Positions 44,250 through 53,358 of a stretch of DNA of 64,000 bases are shown in pieces. Source of the stretch: Actinoplanes lobatus (GTDB lineage Bacteria > Actinomycetota > Actinomycetes > Mycobacteriales > Micromonosporaceae); NCBI RefSeq assembly GCF_014205215.1, contig NZ_JACHNC010000001.1:6506501-6570500 (forward strand), written 5' to 3'. Position 1 is the first letter of the stretch. Each line of letters begins with the position of its first letter. The translations under genes and the position numbers were made by a program. The notes below the pieces were generated by a model. That model made no database searches and was not told the origin of the DNA. It saw nothing but the letters and a program-made list of their open reading frames with translations.

Positions 44250-44924
44250 CTACCGTACGTGGCGACTGTTACACAGCCGCGCACCCTGCGCGGCAACCCG
44301 TGGTGACGGGTCCGGTGATCGCCTCAGCTCTTGCCGCCCCCGCGCAGCATGCGCTCCCTGCGTGCCGATCGGGCCCGACGAGGTGCGGGCCAGGAAGGCG
44401 TCGCGGACCTGCCGGGCGGTGATCTCCCGGCGAAGCGCGTCGACGAGCCGGTGGACCACCGGCGGCGGCGCGAGCACGTAGTCCGGGGGGACACAGGTCT
44501 GACCGGTGTTGAGCAGCTTGCCCCAGGCCAGCCACTTGGCTGCGGTGTCGATGTCGGCGCTCTCGTCGACGTAGACCGGGGACTTGCCGCCCAGTTCCAG
44601 GGTGACCAGGGTGAGATGTCTGGCGGCCGCGGCCATCACGATGCGCCCGACCGTACCGTTGCCGGTGTAGAAGATGTGGTCCCAGCGCGACGTCAGCAAC
44701 TCGGTGGTCTCCTCGACGCCGCCCTCGACAAGGGTGATCGCCCGCTGGTCGAGGTCCTTCGGGAAGAGCCGGCTCAGCAGCGCCGAGGTCTCGGGCGCGA
44801 GTTCGTTGGGTTTGGCCACGACGGCGTTGCCGGCCGCGATCGCGCCGATCATCGGGACGAGCAGCAGGTGAACCGGGTATTTCCAGGGCGCGATGATCAG
44901 TACGGTCCCGAGCGGCTGCCGCCG
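44250..44924 (-). pseudogene. Aldehyde dehydrogenase fragment
   Basis: The frame reads [38 protein letters not shown], the catalytic Glu region ([15 protein letters not shown]) and catalytic Cys ([14 protein letters not shown]) of class-3-type aldehyde dehydrogenases, but the N-terminal ~100 residues and C-terminal half are missing. The end ([13 protein letters not shown]) is unrelated. A truncated, non-functional copy. Confidence 0.8.
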
Positions 44925-44929
44925 CCCGC

Positions 44930-45337
44930 TTCGCGAGAGCCTCGGCGTGCAGCTTGCGGGCGTTGGCGATCAGGTTGACCGCGTCGGGGCCCCCACATGA
45001 CCCGGACGAAGTGGCGCTCCGCCCGTGGCCGCTGCATCAACCAGATCATCGGCAGCGAGAGCTTGCGGATGACGTACGCCCGCCTGCTCTGTCCGGGGCT
45101 GAGCCCGGCACACGCCCGCGCCTTGCCGGAAAGGGCTCCGTAGGCGGGTTTCTGCCAGGCCAGGTAGTTGATGATGATCTGCCAGACGGCGCCGACCAGC
45201 CGCAGGTACTCGCCCATCTCGGCCACGTAGCGGTCCCGCGGTTCGGGGGCGAGGCGGTGCGGGAATCGGCCGTCGCGAAAGGCGAAGGCCTCGTAGATCC
45301 AGAGCAGCGGATGCCGTTCGGTGATCGCCGCCCACAT
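44930..45337 (-). pseudogene. Frameshifted fragment, possibly DUF2236/MpaB-like
   Basis: From ATG 45337 the frame reads MWAAITERHPLLWIYEAFAF, then AYVIRKLSLPMIWLMQRPRA, which is weakly reminiscent of oxygenase MpaB (DUF2236) proteins. At the GGGGGCCCC run (~44990) the frame shifts; restoring one base gives [20 protein letters not shown], a plausible continuation. It then runs into the aldehyde dehydrogenase fragment. Family assignment is weak. Confidence 0.45.
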
Positions 45338-45345
45338 CGTTCGTC

Positions 45346-46098
45346 CTATTTGACCTTGACGGCATCGACCGCGGCAGCGGCGCTGCGCGCGGGACCGCCG
45401 GCATAGACGGCTTTCCAGACGCCGCTCCTGGTAGCGGTGAACTTCGTGCTGTAGAAGCCCTTGGAGTTCGTCCTGGTGGTGCCCTTGTAGGTGTAGGCCT
45501 TCGCCCCGTTGGCTTTGAAGTAGACCTGGACCGGAATGCCGGCGGCGACCCTGCCGTCGACCCTCAGGGCACCCTTGGTGGTGATCTTGCGACCCTTGAC
45601 GACGGGCTCGGGAGTCGCGTTCAGCGTCAGGTTCGACGGCCGTTTGACGTACAGGAATGTGTTGATCCTGTTCGTGTACTGCGCCGCTTCCCGGAACGGC
45701 TGCACCATTCCGTAGGCGGTGACCGTGTACCTGCCCGCCGTGTATTTGCCGCAGATCGGAGCCGAACCACGGTAGGTGGCCGTCGAGCCGACCTGTGCGA
45801 GATAGCGGAAATCCCGGAAGCCACCGGAAACGGGCGGACCCGAGATGTCGACGACGACGGTGCTGACCTCGAAAGGACCGTCGACCTCGGTCGGGAGCGG
45901 GGCACTGAGCACCGCGGTGAAGATGGCGTTCGTGCAACCGGCCTTGGAACCGAGCACGAAGACGTTCCGGCTGACGGTGAACGAATTCAAGGTGATGTCG
46001 AGTTCTGCCGCTTGAGCCGGAGCGCCGGCGACGAGCACACCAGCGGCGGGAACGGCGGCCAGTAGAGCGGCAAGAGTTCGCGTACGCATGGCAGTCAT
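45346..46098 (-). CDS. Secreted Ig-like/beta-sandwich protein
   Basis: The 250-residue protein has a signal peptide (MRTRTLAALLAAVPAAGVLV, cleavage after AQA ~residue 30) and a mature beta-rich region with two cysteines. The C-terminal repeat (KGALRVDGRVAAGIPVQVYF ... KAVYAGGPARSAAA) resembles bacterial Ig-like 'KxTxxGxLxxG' surface domains. Function unknown; likely extracellular. The ATG at 46098 was chosen over the upstream AT-rich extension. Confidence 0.7.
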   Translation of the reverse strand: MTAMRTRTLAALLAAVPAAGVLVAGAPAQAAELDITLNSFTVSRNVFVLGSKAGCTNAIFTAVLSAPLPTEVDGPFEVSTVVVDISGPPVSGGFRDFRYLAQVGSTATYRGSAPICGKYTAGRYTVTAYGMVQPFREAAQYTNRINTFLYVKRPSNLTLNATPEPVVKGRKITTKGALRVDGRVAAGIPVQVYFKANGAKAYTYKGTTRTNSKGFYSTKFTATRSGVWKAVYAGGPARSAAAAVDAVKVK

Positions 46099-46442
46099 GA
46101 CGAAGAACGCTACGGATTCGCCGCTCCGCAGGTGATCCCGCTCGATGTACAGAATGCAAACATTCGGATTCCTAAATGCAAATGTCACCGCATGTCACCC
46201 GTCGTCGGCCGCAGCAGCGGACATCGAGCCGTCTCGGCCTTCGGCTCCCTGGGCGCGGTCACCGAGCAGGGCCTGACCGAGGCCGCCGACCTGAAGGCCG
46301 CTGCCGGCGCCGGCTGACCCGGCCGCCCGCCCCTGATGGGTCGTTACCGGTTCGTTATCGGCGATCGCGAACTGGCGGATGACCTTGCGCATCGCACTGG
46401 ATGACAGCACGACAGACCCATGCTCGAGGAGAACCGAGAACC

Positions 46443-46943
46443 ATGCGTGCCCTCATCCTTACCGGAACCATCGCCCTCGTCGCATTCGCCGGCGCCTGCT
46501 CGTCATCGGTCGAACACGTCGACGGCGCCGCGCAGCCGGTGGGTGGCGCAACGAAGACTGCCACGGCCGGCCCGTCCACCACGACGACGGCAAAGCCGTC
46601 CAGCCCGGCGGCGCCCTCCTCGCCGGGCGGAGTGAAGAGCCCGGCCAGTCCCTGCCCGGTCAAGGCCGCGACGCTGTACAGCGCGCTGCGCGACAGCGAG
46701 TTCTACGAGCCGGCGGGTCGGCCGGACGGCCTGGCCAAGCCGGCCTGCTATCAGGGGTACGCGTACGCGCTCTCCACCTTTGAAGCGCCGCCGCAGGGCG
46801 AAGTGGCCTCGGTCCTGTTCAAGTTCGACACCGGGGCCGGCAGTTGGGAGGCGCTGAACATCGGCACCGGCGGCGTCTGTGACGGCTTTGTCTCCCAGGC
46901 CGTCCAGGACCGCCTCGGCGCGGGCGGCGACAGCGGCTGCTGA
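46443..46943 (+). CDS. Lipoprotein of unknown function
   Basis: The 166-residue protein has a lipobox (AFAGAC, Cys ~19), a Thr/Ser/Pro linker, and a C-terminal domain with four cysteines (SPCPVKAA, KPACYQGYAYAL, GGVCDGF, GDSGC) that could form two disulfides. No known family recognised. ATG 46443 after GGAGAA; the frame is open 14 codons upstream. Confidence 0.7.
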   Translation: MRALILTGTIALVAFAGACSSSVEHVDGAAQPVGGATKTATAGPSTTTTAKPSSPAAPSSPGGVKSPASPCPVKAATLYSALRDSEFYEPAGRPDGLAKPACYQGYAYALSTFEAPPQGEVASVLFKFDTGAGSWEALNIGTGGVCDGFVSQAVQDRLGAGGDSGC

Positions 46944-47127
46944 TCGCCCGCGCCGAGCCCGGGAAGCGGATCGGGGCCCTCAGGTGATGTCGGCACCAGA
47001 CCGGACCGGGTGTCCGGCGCGTGCGCAGCTGACGATTCGCGCAGCATTCACGTCGCGGTCGGTGGACGTGGTATTCGTGATCATCACTGTCGCCGTAGGG
47101 TCTGCCCAACTTCCGAAAGGCGGACCC

Positions 47128-49548
47128 ATGTCGATGTCACGTGTGCGTACCGGACTGGCCGGGCTCGTGAGCGCGGTCCTGGTCGTGACGCTTACCGCCG
47201 GTGTCCCGGCCGCCGGGGCGTCCCCGGCGGCAGTGCTGGTCGAGGATCCGGCGAGTTACGTGGACCCGTTCATCGGAACCTCCCGCGGCGGCAATACCTG
47301 GCCCGGTGCGACGCGGCCGTTCGGCATGATCGCGTGGAGCCCGACCAGCACCAACGGGGATCAGACCAGCACCGGCGCCGCCAACGGCTACGAGTACAAC
47401 GTGACCAAGGTTCGTGGCTTCAGCCTGACCCACGTCAACGGGGCCGGCTGCAATCCGGGCGCCGCGGGGGACGTGCCGATCATGCCCTACGTGGGTGAGG
47501 TCACCAGCTCACCGACCGCGGACACCCGCGACCAGCGGTACGTCTCCACGTTCTCGCACACCAGCGAGTCGGCCAGCCCCGGCCGCTACACCGTCGGCCT
47601 CGACAACGGGGTACGCACCGATCTCGCCGTCAGCACCCGGGCCGGGATCGCCGGCTTCACGTTTCCGGCCGGCTCGGCGGCCAATCTGCTGTTCCGTACG
47701 TCCAACTCGCTCAACGGCAGCGAGGACGCCCGGATCACCATCGACCCCGCCACCCGTACGGTGACCGGATCCGTCCTGACCGGCGGCTTCTGCGGCCGGC
47801 GGGGCAACGGCGGAGGGGCCGCCAACCCGAATCGGCGGTCGTACTACCGCCTGTACTTCAGCGCCGTCTTCGACCGGGACTTCGCCGGCACCGGCACCTG
47901 GCAGAACGCGACCGTCACCCCGGGCGGCACCACCGCGACCGGAGGAGAGGGATACCTCACCGGCGCCGACCGGGCCGGAAAGGGATCCGGCGGCTGGGTC
48001 GGCTTCGACACCTCCACCGGCGGCGGCGACGTGCGGATGCGGATCGGCATCTCGTACGTGAGCGAGGCGGGCGCCGCGGCGAACCGTGACGCCGAGGTAC
48101 CCGCCACCGCGACCGTCGACTCCGTCGCCGCGGCCGCCCGTGACGCCTGGAACACCGAGCTCGGGCGCGTCCAGGTCGCCGGTGGCACCGACGCCCGCAC
48201 GCGGGCCTTCTACACGGCGGTCTACCACTCGCTGATGCAGCCGCAGACCATCAGCGACGTCGACGGCCGCTACCTCGGCGCGGACCTGCAGATCCACACC
48301 GTCCGGGCCGGCCGGCACCAGGCGTACGGAACGTTCTCCGGCTGGGACCAGTACCGCGCGCAGATCCAGTTGCTGGCCCTGCTGCGACCCGACGTCGCCG
48401 GCGACATGGCCCAGTCGATGCTGGACTTCGCCGGCCAGAACCGCGGCGTCTGGGACCGCTGGTTGCACCTGGGCGCGGGCACCCATGTCATGACCGGGGA
48501 TCCGGCCGCGCCGACGCTGGCCACCTTCTCCGCCATGGGGGTGCGCGACTTCGACGCCGACGCCGCGCTCACCTCGCTGGTCCGGCAGGCCACCGTGCAG
48601 AACCCCGACGCACTCTCGGACATCGGCTGCCCGGGACAGTGCCTCGGCCAGCGGCCGACCCTCGACACCTACCTGGCACTGAGGTACGCCGCGAACGACA
48701 TCTGCCACTGCTGGGGCGGAGCCGCCGAGACCCTGGAGAACTCGCTCGCCGACTTCTCGCTGGCGATGTGGGCGCGCCGGGCCGGGCGCGACGACCTGTA
48801 CCGCCGGCTACTGCCGCGCGGCGACTACTGGAAGAACACCTACAACCCCGCGGTCGGTTACCAGGCGGCCCGCCGTGCCGACGGCAGCTGGCAGAGCGGT
48901 TTCACCCCGTCGACCGACGCCGGGTTCGCGCAGGGCTCCAGCGCCACGTACACCTGGATGGTGCCGCAGGACGTCTCCGGGCTGGCGGCGCTGATGGGCG
49001 GCCGGGAGGCCGCGGCGGCGCGGCTCGACGGGTTCTTCCACGACGAGAGCGGTAACTGGGCGGTGCTCGGCGGCAACGCCCTGCGCTACGACCCGACCAA
49101 CGAGCCGGGCATCCACGCGCCCTGGCTCTACAACGGGCTCGGTCAGCCCTGGAAGACCCAGGAGACGGTGCGGCAGATCCTCGACACCGCGTACGGAACG
49201 GGGCCGGGCGGGCTGCCCGGCAACGACGACCTCGGCACGATGAGCGCCTGGTACGTGTTCGCGGCCATCGGTCTGTTCCCGCAGGTGCCGGGCCGCGCGG
49301 AAATGCTGCTGGGCAGCCCGGTCTTCACCCACATCGAGATCCGGCGCAGCAACGGGGTACGGCTCGTCGTCACCGCCGACACCACCGACACGTACGTGCA
49401 GAGCGTCCGGCTCGACGGGTCGGCGCTGCGCCGTTCGTGGCTGCCGGAGTCGTTCGTGCAGCGCGGCGGCACGGTCGCCGTCACGTCGGGCACGGTCGCG
49501 AACCGGACCTGGGCGACCGCGGCCGGGGACCTCCCGAGAGACCACTGA
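47128..49548 (+). CDS. Secreted GH92 alpha-mannosidase-like protein
   Basis: The 806-residue protein has a signal peptide (~residues 1-32) and the GH92 hallmark N-terminus (YVDPFIGTSRGGNTWPGATR, FSLTHVNGAGCNPGAAGDVP). The catalytic region follows with SGWDQYRAQIQL, DICHCWGGAAETLENS, NEPGIHAPWLYN and NDDLGTMSAWYVFAAIG. GH92 enzymes are Ca-dependent exo-alpha-mannosidases trimming fungal or host glycans. ATG 47128 follows GAAAGGCGG. Convergent with arsC 8 bp downstream. Confidence 0.93.
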   Translation: MSMSRVRTGLAGLVSAVLVVTLTAGVPAAGASPAAVLVEDPASYVDPFIGTSRGGNTWPGATRPFGMIAWSPTSTNGDQTSTGAANGYEYNVTKVRGFSLTHVNGAGCNPGAAGDVPIMPYVGEVTSSPTADTRDQRYVSTFSHTSESASPGRYTVGLDNGVRTDLAVSTRAGIAGFTFPAGSAANLLFRTSNSLNGSEDARITIDPATRTVTGSVLTGGFCGRRGNGGGAANPNRRSYYRLYFSAVFDRDFAGTGTWQNATVTPGGTTATGGEGYLTGADRAGKGSGGWVGFDTSTGGGDVRMRIGISYVSEAGAAANRDAEVPATATVDSVAAAARDAWNTELGRVQVAGGTDARTRAFYTAVYHSLMQPQTISDVDGRYLGADLQIHTVRAGRHQAYGTFSGWDQYRAQIQLLALLRPDVAGDMAQSMLDFAGQNRGVWDRWLHLGAGTHVMTGDPAAPTLATFSAMGVRDFDADAALTSLVRQATVQNPDALSDIGCPGQCLGQRPTLDTYLALRYAANDICHCWGGAAETLENSLADFSLAMWARRAGRDDLYRRLLPRGDYWKNTYNPAVGYQAARRADGSWQSGFTPSTDAGFAQGSSATYTWMVPQDVSGLAALMGGREAAAARLDGFFHDESGNWAVLGGNALRYDPTNEPGIHAPWLYNGLGQPWKTQETVRQILDTAYGTGPGGLPGNDDLGTMSAWYVFAAIGLFPQVPGRAEMLLGSPVFTHIEIRRSNGVRLVVTADTTDTYVQSVRLDGSALRRSWLPESFVQRGGTVAVTSGTVANRTWATAAGDLPRDH

Positions 49549-49556
49549 ACCGACGG

Positions 49557-49967
49557 TCAGGCGGCCGGGAGCAGGTCGGCGAGCAGGACCTCGATGCGGG
49601 ATCTGATCTCGTCGCGGATCGGGCGGACGGCGTCGACGCCCTTGCCGGCCGGGTCCTCCAGCTTCCAGTCCTCGTAGCGCTTGCCCGGGAAGACCGGGCA
49701 GGCGTCGCCGCAGCCCATGGTGATGATGACGTCGGATTCCTCGGCGGCGTCCCAGGTCAGTTTGGTGGGGGTCTGGTCGGTGATGTCGATGCCAACCTCT
49801 TTCATGGCGTCGACCGCGGCCGGGTTGATCGTGTCGGCGGGGGCGGAGCCTGCGGAGCGGACCTCGACGCGGTCGCCGGCGAGATGGCGCAGCCAGCCGG
49901 CGGCCATCTGGGAGCGGCCGGCGTTGTGGACGCAGACGAACAGGACGGTGGGCTTGGTGTCGCTCAT
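49557..49967 (-). CDS. arsC: Arsenate reductase ArsC (LMW-phosphatase type)
   Basis: The 136-residue enzyme has the P-loop VCVHNAGRSQMAAGW (CX5R), a redox-cysteine region (MGCGDACPVFPG) and Asp in LEDPAGKG. It reduces arsenate to arsenite, likely with thioredoxin or mycothiol/mycoredoxin. It is the last gene of an ArsR-ArsC/aquaporin/ArsC run on the minus strand, 25 bp after the aquaporin. Confidence 0.92.
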   Translation of the reverse strand: MSDTKPTVLFVCVHNAGRSQMAAGWLRHLAGDRVEVRSAGSAPADTINPAAVDAMKEVGIDITDQTPTKLTWDAAEESDVIITMGCGDACPVFPGKRYEDWKLEDPAGKGVDAVRPIRDEIRSRIEVLLADLLPAA

Positions 49968-49992
49968 GGCTTCGCTTTCTCGGAAGTACTTG

Positions 49993-50715
49993 TCAGAGGG
50001 TGCGGCTGGGTTCGACGACGATGTCGTACGCGGTGTCGCCGACGGTGGGGTAGAGGGCGAGCAGGGCGCCGACGCCGACGATCAGGCCGGCGATCTGGGC
50101 GAGGACGAAGCCGGGCACCGAGGCGGGGCTGATGCCGGCGAACGTGTCGGTGAAGGCGCGGCCGATCGTGACGGCCGGGTTGGCGAAGCTCGTCGACGAG
50201 GTGAACCAGTAGGCGGCCCCGATGTATGCGCCGACCGCGGCCGGGGCCACGGTGGCCCGCCCGGAGCGGCCCAAGGCGAAGATCAACAGCAGTAGGCCGG
50301 CGACGGCGACGATCTCGCCGAGCCACAGGTTGGCGGCGGTGCGGTCCTTCGCCGAGAACGTGACCGGGGCCAGATCGAACATGAGGTTGGCCAGGATCGA
50401 GCCGGTGATGGCTCCCAGGGTCTGCGCTCCGGCGTACCCGAAAAGGTCTTTGATCTTCAAACCGGTGCAGGAGCGGCGGCCGAGGAACCAGTCGGCGGCC
50501 GAGACCACCGGGTTGAAGTGGGCGCCGGAGACCGGGCCGAAGGTCAGGATGAGCGCGCCGAGGGCGAACGCGGTGGCGACCGAGTTCTCCAGGAGTTGGA
50601 GGCCGACGTCGTTCGGGGACAGCGTGGTGGCCATGATGCCGGAGCCGACGACCGCGGTGACCAGGAGCATCGTGCCGAGGAACTCGGCGAGGAGCCGCCG
50701 CCAGAGGGTGATCAA
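49993..50715 (-). CDS. Aquaglyceroporin (AqpS-like arsenite channel)
   Basis: The 240-residue MIP protein has ~6 TM helices and the two pore signatures, here NPV (SGAHFNPVVSAADWFLG) and NPA (SFANPAVTIGRAFTDTF). In ars operons AqpS-type channels pass arsenite out of the cell. The TTG start overlaps the upstream ArsR fusion stop (TTGA), giving translational coupling. Confidence 0.9.
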   Translation of the reverse strand: MITLWRRLLAEFLGTMLLVTAVVGSGIMATTLSPNDVGLQLLENSVATAFALGALILTFGPVSGAHFNPVVSAADWFLGRRSCTGLKIKDLFGYAGAQTLGAITGSILANLMFDLAPVTFSAKDRTAANLWLGEIVAVAGLLLLIFALGRSGRATVAPAAVGAYIGAAYWFTSSTSFANPAVTIGRAFTDTFAGISPASVPGFVLAQIAGLIVGVGALLALYPTVGDTAYDIVVEPSRTL

Positions 50716-51428
50716 GAGGGTGACTCCGGTTCAGTCGGGAAGCCATAGTCGGCTCCGGAGTTGAGGACGGGGGCGATCCGGTCGATGCGGTCGGCGAGGT
50801 CGGTGTAGGCGGCTTCGAACGCGTCGTCGGTGTCGACGCGGGCGGGGTCGGGCACGGACCAGTGCAGCCGGGGCCGGACCGGGCCGGTGAGGTCTTCGTG
50901 GGCGTTGTCGCAGACGGCGATGATCAGGTCGCCGTCACCGAGGATGTCGTCGACGTGGTGGGTGCCGGCCGGGTCGAGGGCGAGGCCGTGCTCGTGCGCC
51001 ACCCGGACGGCGCGAGGGTGTACCCGCTGGGCGGGGGCGGTGCCGGCGGAGGCGACCTGGCCGCCGATCCGGTCACGCCACAGGGCCGCGGCGAGCTGGG
51101 ACCGCGCGGAGTTGTGGGTGCAGACGAACACCACCCGGTCGGCGGTGTCCAGCCGTGGCGCGGTGAGGCTGGAGAGCACGCCGGGGACCAGCCGTAGGTA
51201 GGTGCGGCGGCGGTCGCCTTCGGATCGGGTACGCACGAGCAGGCCCGCCTCCTGGAGGACCTTCACGTGGTGGGCGACCAGGTTGGTGGGCATGCCGAGG
51301 TCGGTGGCGATCTCGCCGGGGGAGGCGTCGCCGAGGGTGAGCGCGTCGACGATGGCCAGGCGGGCGGGGTCGCCGAGGGCGGCGTGCACCCGGGCCCGCG
51401 CCGTCAGCGACGAAGTGTCAGCGTTCAT
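50712..51428 (-). CDS. ArsR regulator fused to an ArsC/LMW-phosphatase domain
   Basis: The 238-residue protein begins with an ArsR HTH (HAALGDPARLAIVDALTLGD, PTNLVAHHVKVLQEAG) for residues ~1-90, followed by a phosphatase-type ArsC domain (VVFVCTHNSARSQLAAALWR, CX5R loop; TGPVRPRLHWSVPDPAR). Fusion links sensing to arsenate reduction. It heads the minus-strand ars operon and likely autoregulates it; ATG 51428. Confidence 0.9.
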   Translation of the reverse strand: MNADTSSLTARARVHAALGDPARLAIVDALTLGDASPGEIATDLGMPTNLVAHHVKVLQEAGLLVRTRSEGDRRRTYLRLVPGVLSSLTAPRLDTADRVVFVCTHNSARSQLAAALWRDRIGGQVASAGTAPAQRVHPRAVRVAHEHGLALDPAGTHHVDDILGDGDLIIAVCDNAHEDLTGPVRPRLHWSVPDPARVDTDDAFEAAYTDLADRIDRIAPVLNSGADYGFPTEPESPS

Positions 51429-51528
51429 TGAGTCAAGAATGACTGAGCTTTAGCCGTGAGTGCAAGCGCCTGCCGGAGAACCCATCCGGGGCGCCCGTGA
51501 GGTTGCCGGCCACCCCTAGACTGCGCCG

Positions 51529-52062
51529 GTGAATGGTAGTGAGACGCGTTCTGCCCATGCGGGGTTCTGGCTGGTCGCGGTGTTGGCCGGGGCCGTGGTC
51601 GTCGTCGACCAGTTGACCAAGCTCTGGGCTGTGTCGGCGCTGGCCGGGCGGGCGCCCGTCGCCGTCATCGGTGAGCTGGTCCAGCTACACCTCACCTACA
51701 ACGCCGGTGCCGCGTTCTCCTTCGCCGAGCGGTTCACCTGGGTTCTCACCGTCATCACCGCCGCCGCGGTGGTCGCCATCAGCATCGTCGCTGTTCGGGC
51801 CAGGTCCCGCGCCTGGATGGTGTCGTTGGGCCTGGTCCTCGGAGGAGCGGCTACACACCTGCTCGACCGCATGTTCCGTGAGCCTGGGCCGGCACGTGGC
51901 CATGTCGTCGACTTCATCGACTACTTCGGCTTCTTCGTCGGCAACGTCGCGGACATTTCCCTTGTGGTCGGTGTCGGCCTGGCCGTGCTGCTGAACCTGC
52001 GCGGAGTACGCCTGTCCGGCGCCGCCGAGCCCGCGAGGATGGCCCATCCGCGGGGTGAGTGA
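51529..52062 (+). CDS. lspA: Lipoprotein signal peptidase (LspA paralogue)
   Basis: The 177-residue protein has four TM helices and the signature motifs VVVVDQLTKLW, LTYNAGAAFSFAE, GGAATHLLDRMF (catalytic Asp) and VVDFIDYFGFFVGNVADISL (second catalytic Asp). LspA paralogues accompany metal exporters in resistance islands. It overlaps the 3' antisense extension of the CDF frame on the other strand. GTG start at 51529. Confidence 0.9.
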   Translation: MNGSETRSAHAGFWLVAVLAGAVVVVDQLTKLWAVSALAGRAPVAVIGELVQLHLTYNAGAAFSFAERFTWVLTVITAAAVVAISIVAVRARSRAWMVSLGLVLGGAATHLLDRMFREPGPARGHVVDFIDYFGFFVGNVADISLVVGVGLAVLLNLRGVRLSGAAEPARMAHPRGE

Positions 52063-52722
52063 GACGTTGCAGCACCCGTCCGCGCATGCGCCGGACACCT
52101 CCGGCAGTGGCCCCGGAGCGCAACAATTGTCGCCGCGCCAGGCCTCCCGGCCCTCCTTCACAGCGAGCGCCGCGATCACCAGGGCGGCGGCCGGGTCCGC
52201 CCAGGACCAGCCGAACAGGCTGTTCAACGCGAGGCCGGCGAGCAGGACCGCGGACAGGTAGGTGCACAGCAGGGTCTGCTTCGAGTCGGCGACCGCGGTA
52301 GCAGAGGCGAGTTCCCGGCCGGCGCGGCGTTGGGCGTAGGACAGGCCGGGCATCACCGCGAGCGACACCGCCGCCAGGACCAGGCCGATCGTGGAGTGCC
52401 CGGCCTCGCCGTGGCCGAGCAGGGCGCGGACGGACTCGACGGTGACGTAGGCGGCGAGGGCGAAGAACGAGATCGCGATGATCCGCAGCGCGGTCCGCTC
52501 GCGGGTCTCGGGGTCACGGCCGGCGAACTGCCAGGCGACCGCTGTGGCGGAGGCGACCTCGATCACCGAGTCCAGCCCGAAGCCGATCAGCGCGGTCGAC
52601 GAGGCGATCGTTCCGGCGGTGAGCGCGACGACGGCTTCGATGACGTTGTAGCCGATCGTGGCGGCGACCAGGAACCGGATCCGGCAGGTCAGAACAGCCC
52701 GGCGTGTGGTGTCGACCGTCAT
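51685..52722 (-). CDS. Cation diffusion facilitator (CDF) metal transporter, with read-through C-terminus
   Basis: About 230 residues form a CDF-like membrane core: five to six TM helices, TALIGFGLDSVIEVASATAV (metal-site Asp in TM2), DSKQTLLCTYLSAVLLAGLA and SWADPAAALVIAALAVKEGR. A Cys-rich tail (DNCCAPGPLPEVSGACADGC) ends the normal region. The open frame then continues ~115 residues antisense to lspA with no CDF similarity, which suggests loss of the original stop near 52030-52070. ATG 52722 overlaps the TGA of a short upstream frame. Confidence 0.82.
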   Translation of the reverse strand: MTVDTTRRAVLTCRIRFLVAATIGYNVIEAVVALTAGTIASSTALIGFGLDSVIEVASATAVAWQFAGRDPETRERTALRIIAISFFALAAYVTVESVRALLGHGEAGHSTIGLVLAAVSLAVMPGLSYAQRRAGRELASATAVADSKQTLLCTYLSAVLLAGLALNSLFGWSWADPAAALVIAALAVKEGREAWRGDNCCAPGPLPEVSGACADGCCNVSLTPRMGHPRGLGGAGQAYSAQVQQHGQADTDHKGNVRDVADEEAEVVDEVDDMATCRPRLTEHAVEQVCSRSSEDQAQRHHPGAGPGPNSDDADGDHRGGGDDGENPGEPLGEGERGTGVVGEV

Positions 52723-52816
52723 CAGCAGCACCCCTCGGTGGCGGTGTCCGGGCAGGCGTCCGGGTCGACGGCCAGCACCAGGTCGAGCAGATCGCCGAAA
52801 CCTGTACCCGTTGGTG

Positions 52817-53191
52817 TCAGTTTTCGGCGTCGTCGACGGTGAGCAGCGTGGCGAGTTGCCGCATGATGCCGGGCCGGGGGCGGTAGTACACCCAGCTGCC
52901 GCGGCGTTCCGCGTCGACCAGGCCGGCCTCGCGCAGCGTCTTCAGGTGATGCGAGATGGTCGGCCCGGACAGCTCGAACGCCGGGGTCAGGTCACACACG
53001 CACACCTCGCCACCCGGTGCGGACGCGATCATCGACATCAGCTGTAGGCGGACCGGATCGCCGAGCGCCTTGAAAGCCGGCGCCAGGACCGCTGCGGTCT
53101 CCGCTGGGATACGGCTCTGGGCCAGGGGCGGGCAGCACGGCTCGTCCGCGGTGACATCGGTGAGCGTGAGCGACACGGCTGGTTTCGACAT
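52817..53191 (-). CDS. ArsR-family metalloregulator
   Basis: The 124-residue protein has a winged helix (LGDPVRLQLMSMIASAPGGE, LSGPTISHHLKTLREAGLVD) and a Cys-containing sensor site (GGEVCVCDLTPAF), as in arsenite/cadmium-sensing ArsR proteins. The N-terminus carries an extra CC pair (ADEPCCPPLA). ATG 53191 overlies a palindromic operator at 53201. It heads the CDF transcript (minus strand). Confidence 0.92.
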   Translation of the reverse strand: MSKPAVSLTLTDVTADEPCCPPLAQSRIPAETAAVLAPAFKALGDPVRLQLMSMIASAPGGEVCVCDLTPAFELSGPTISHHLKTLREAGLVDAERRGSWVYYRPRPGIMRQLATLLTVDDAEN

Positions 53192-53200
53192 GTGTCTAGG

Positions 53201-53215
53201 TTGACAGCTGTCTAA
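53201..53215. promoter_or_regulatory. ArsR-type operator palindrome
   Basis: TTGACAGCTGTCTAA contains the perfect palindrome GACAGCTGTC, 9 bp upstream of the ArsR start; such a site is typical for ArsR autoregulation. Confidence 0.6.
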
Positions 53216-53358
53216 GCCGTGTGCAAATCTCTGTTTCGAGAAACGTCGAATTCGACAGCCGTCGAGACGAGGTGCGAGAGGGCTCGCCACTGGCAGCCCG
53301 TTCGGCCTGCCCGCTGGCCCGCCTCGACCACGCCACTGATCAACGAAGGAGCACGACC

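Noticed and set aside
46879..47127. N-terminal extension of the GH92 gene upstream of 47128
   Set aside because: Lacks a signal and ribosome site; ATG 47128 opens directly on a signal peptide with a good ribosome site.
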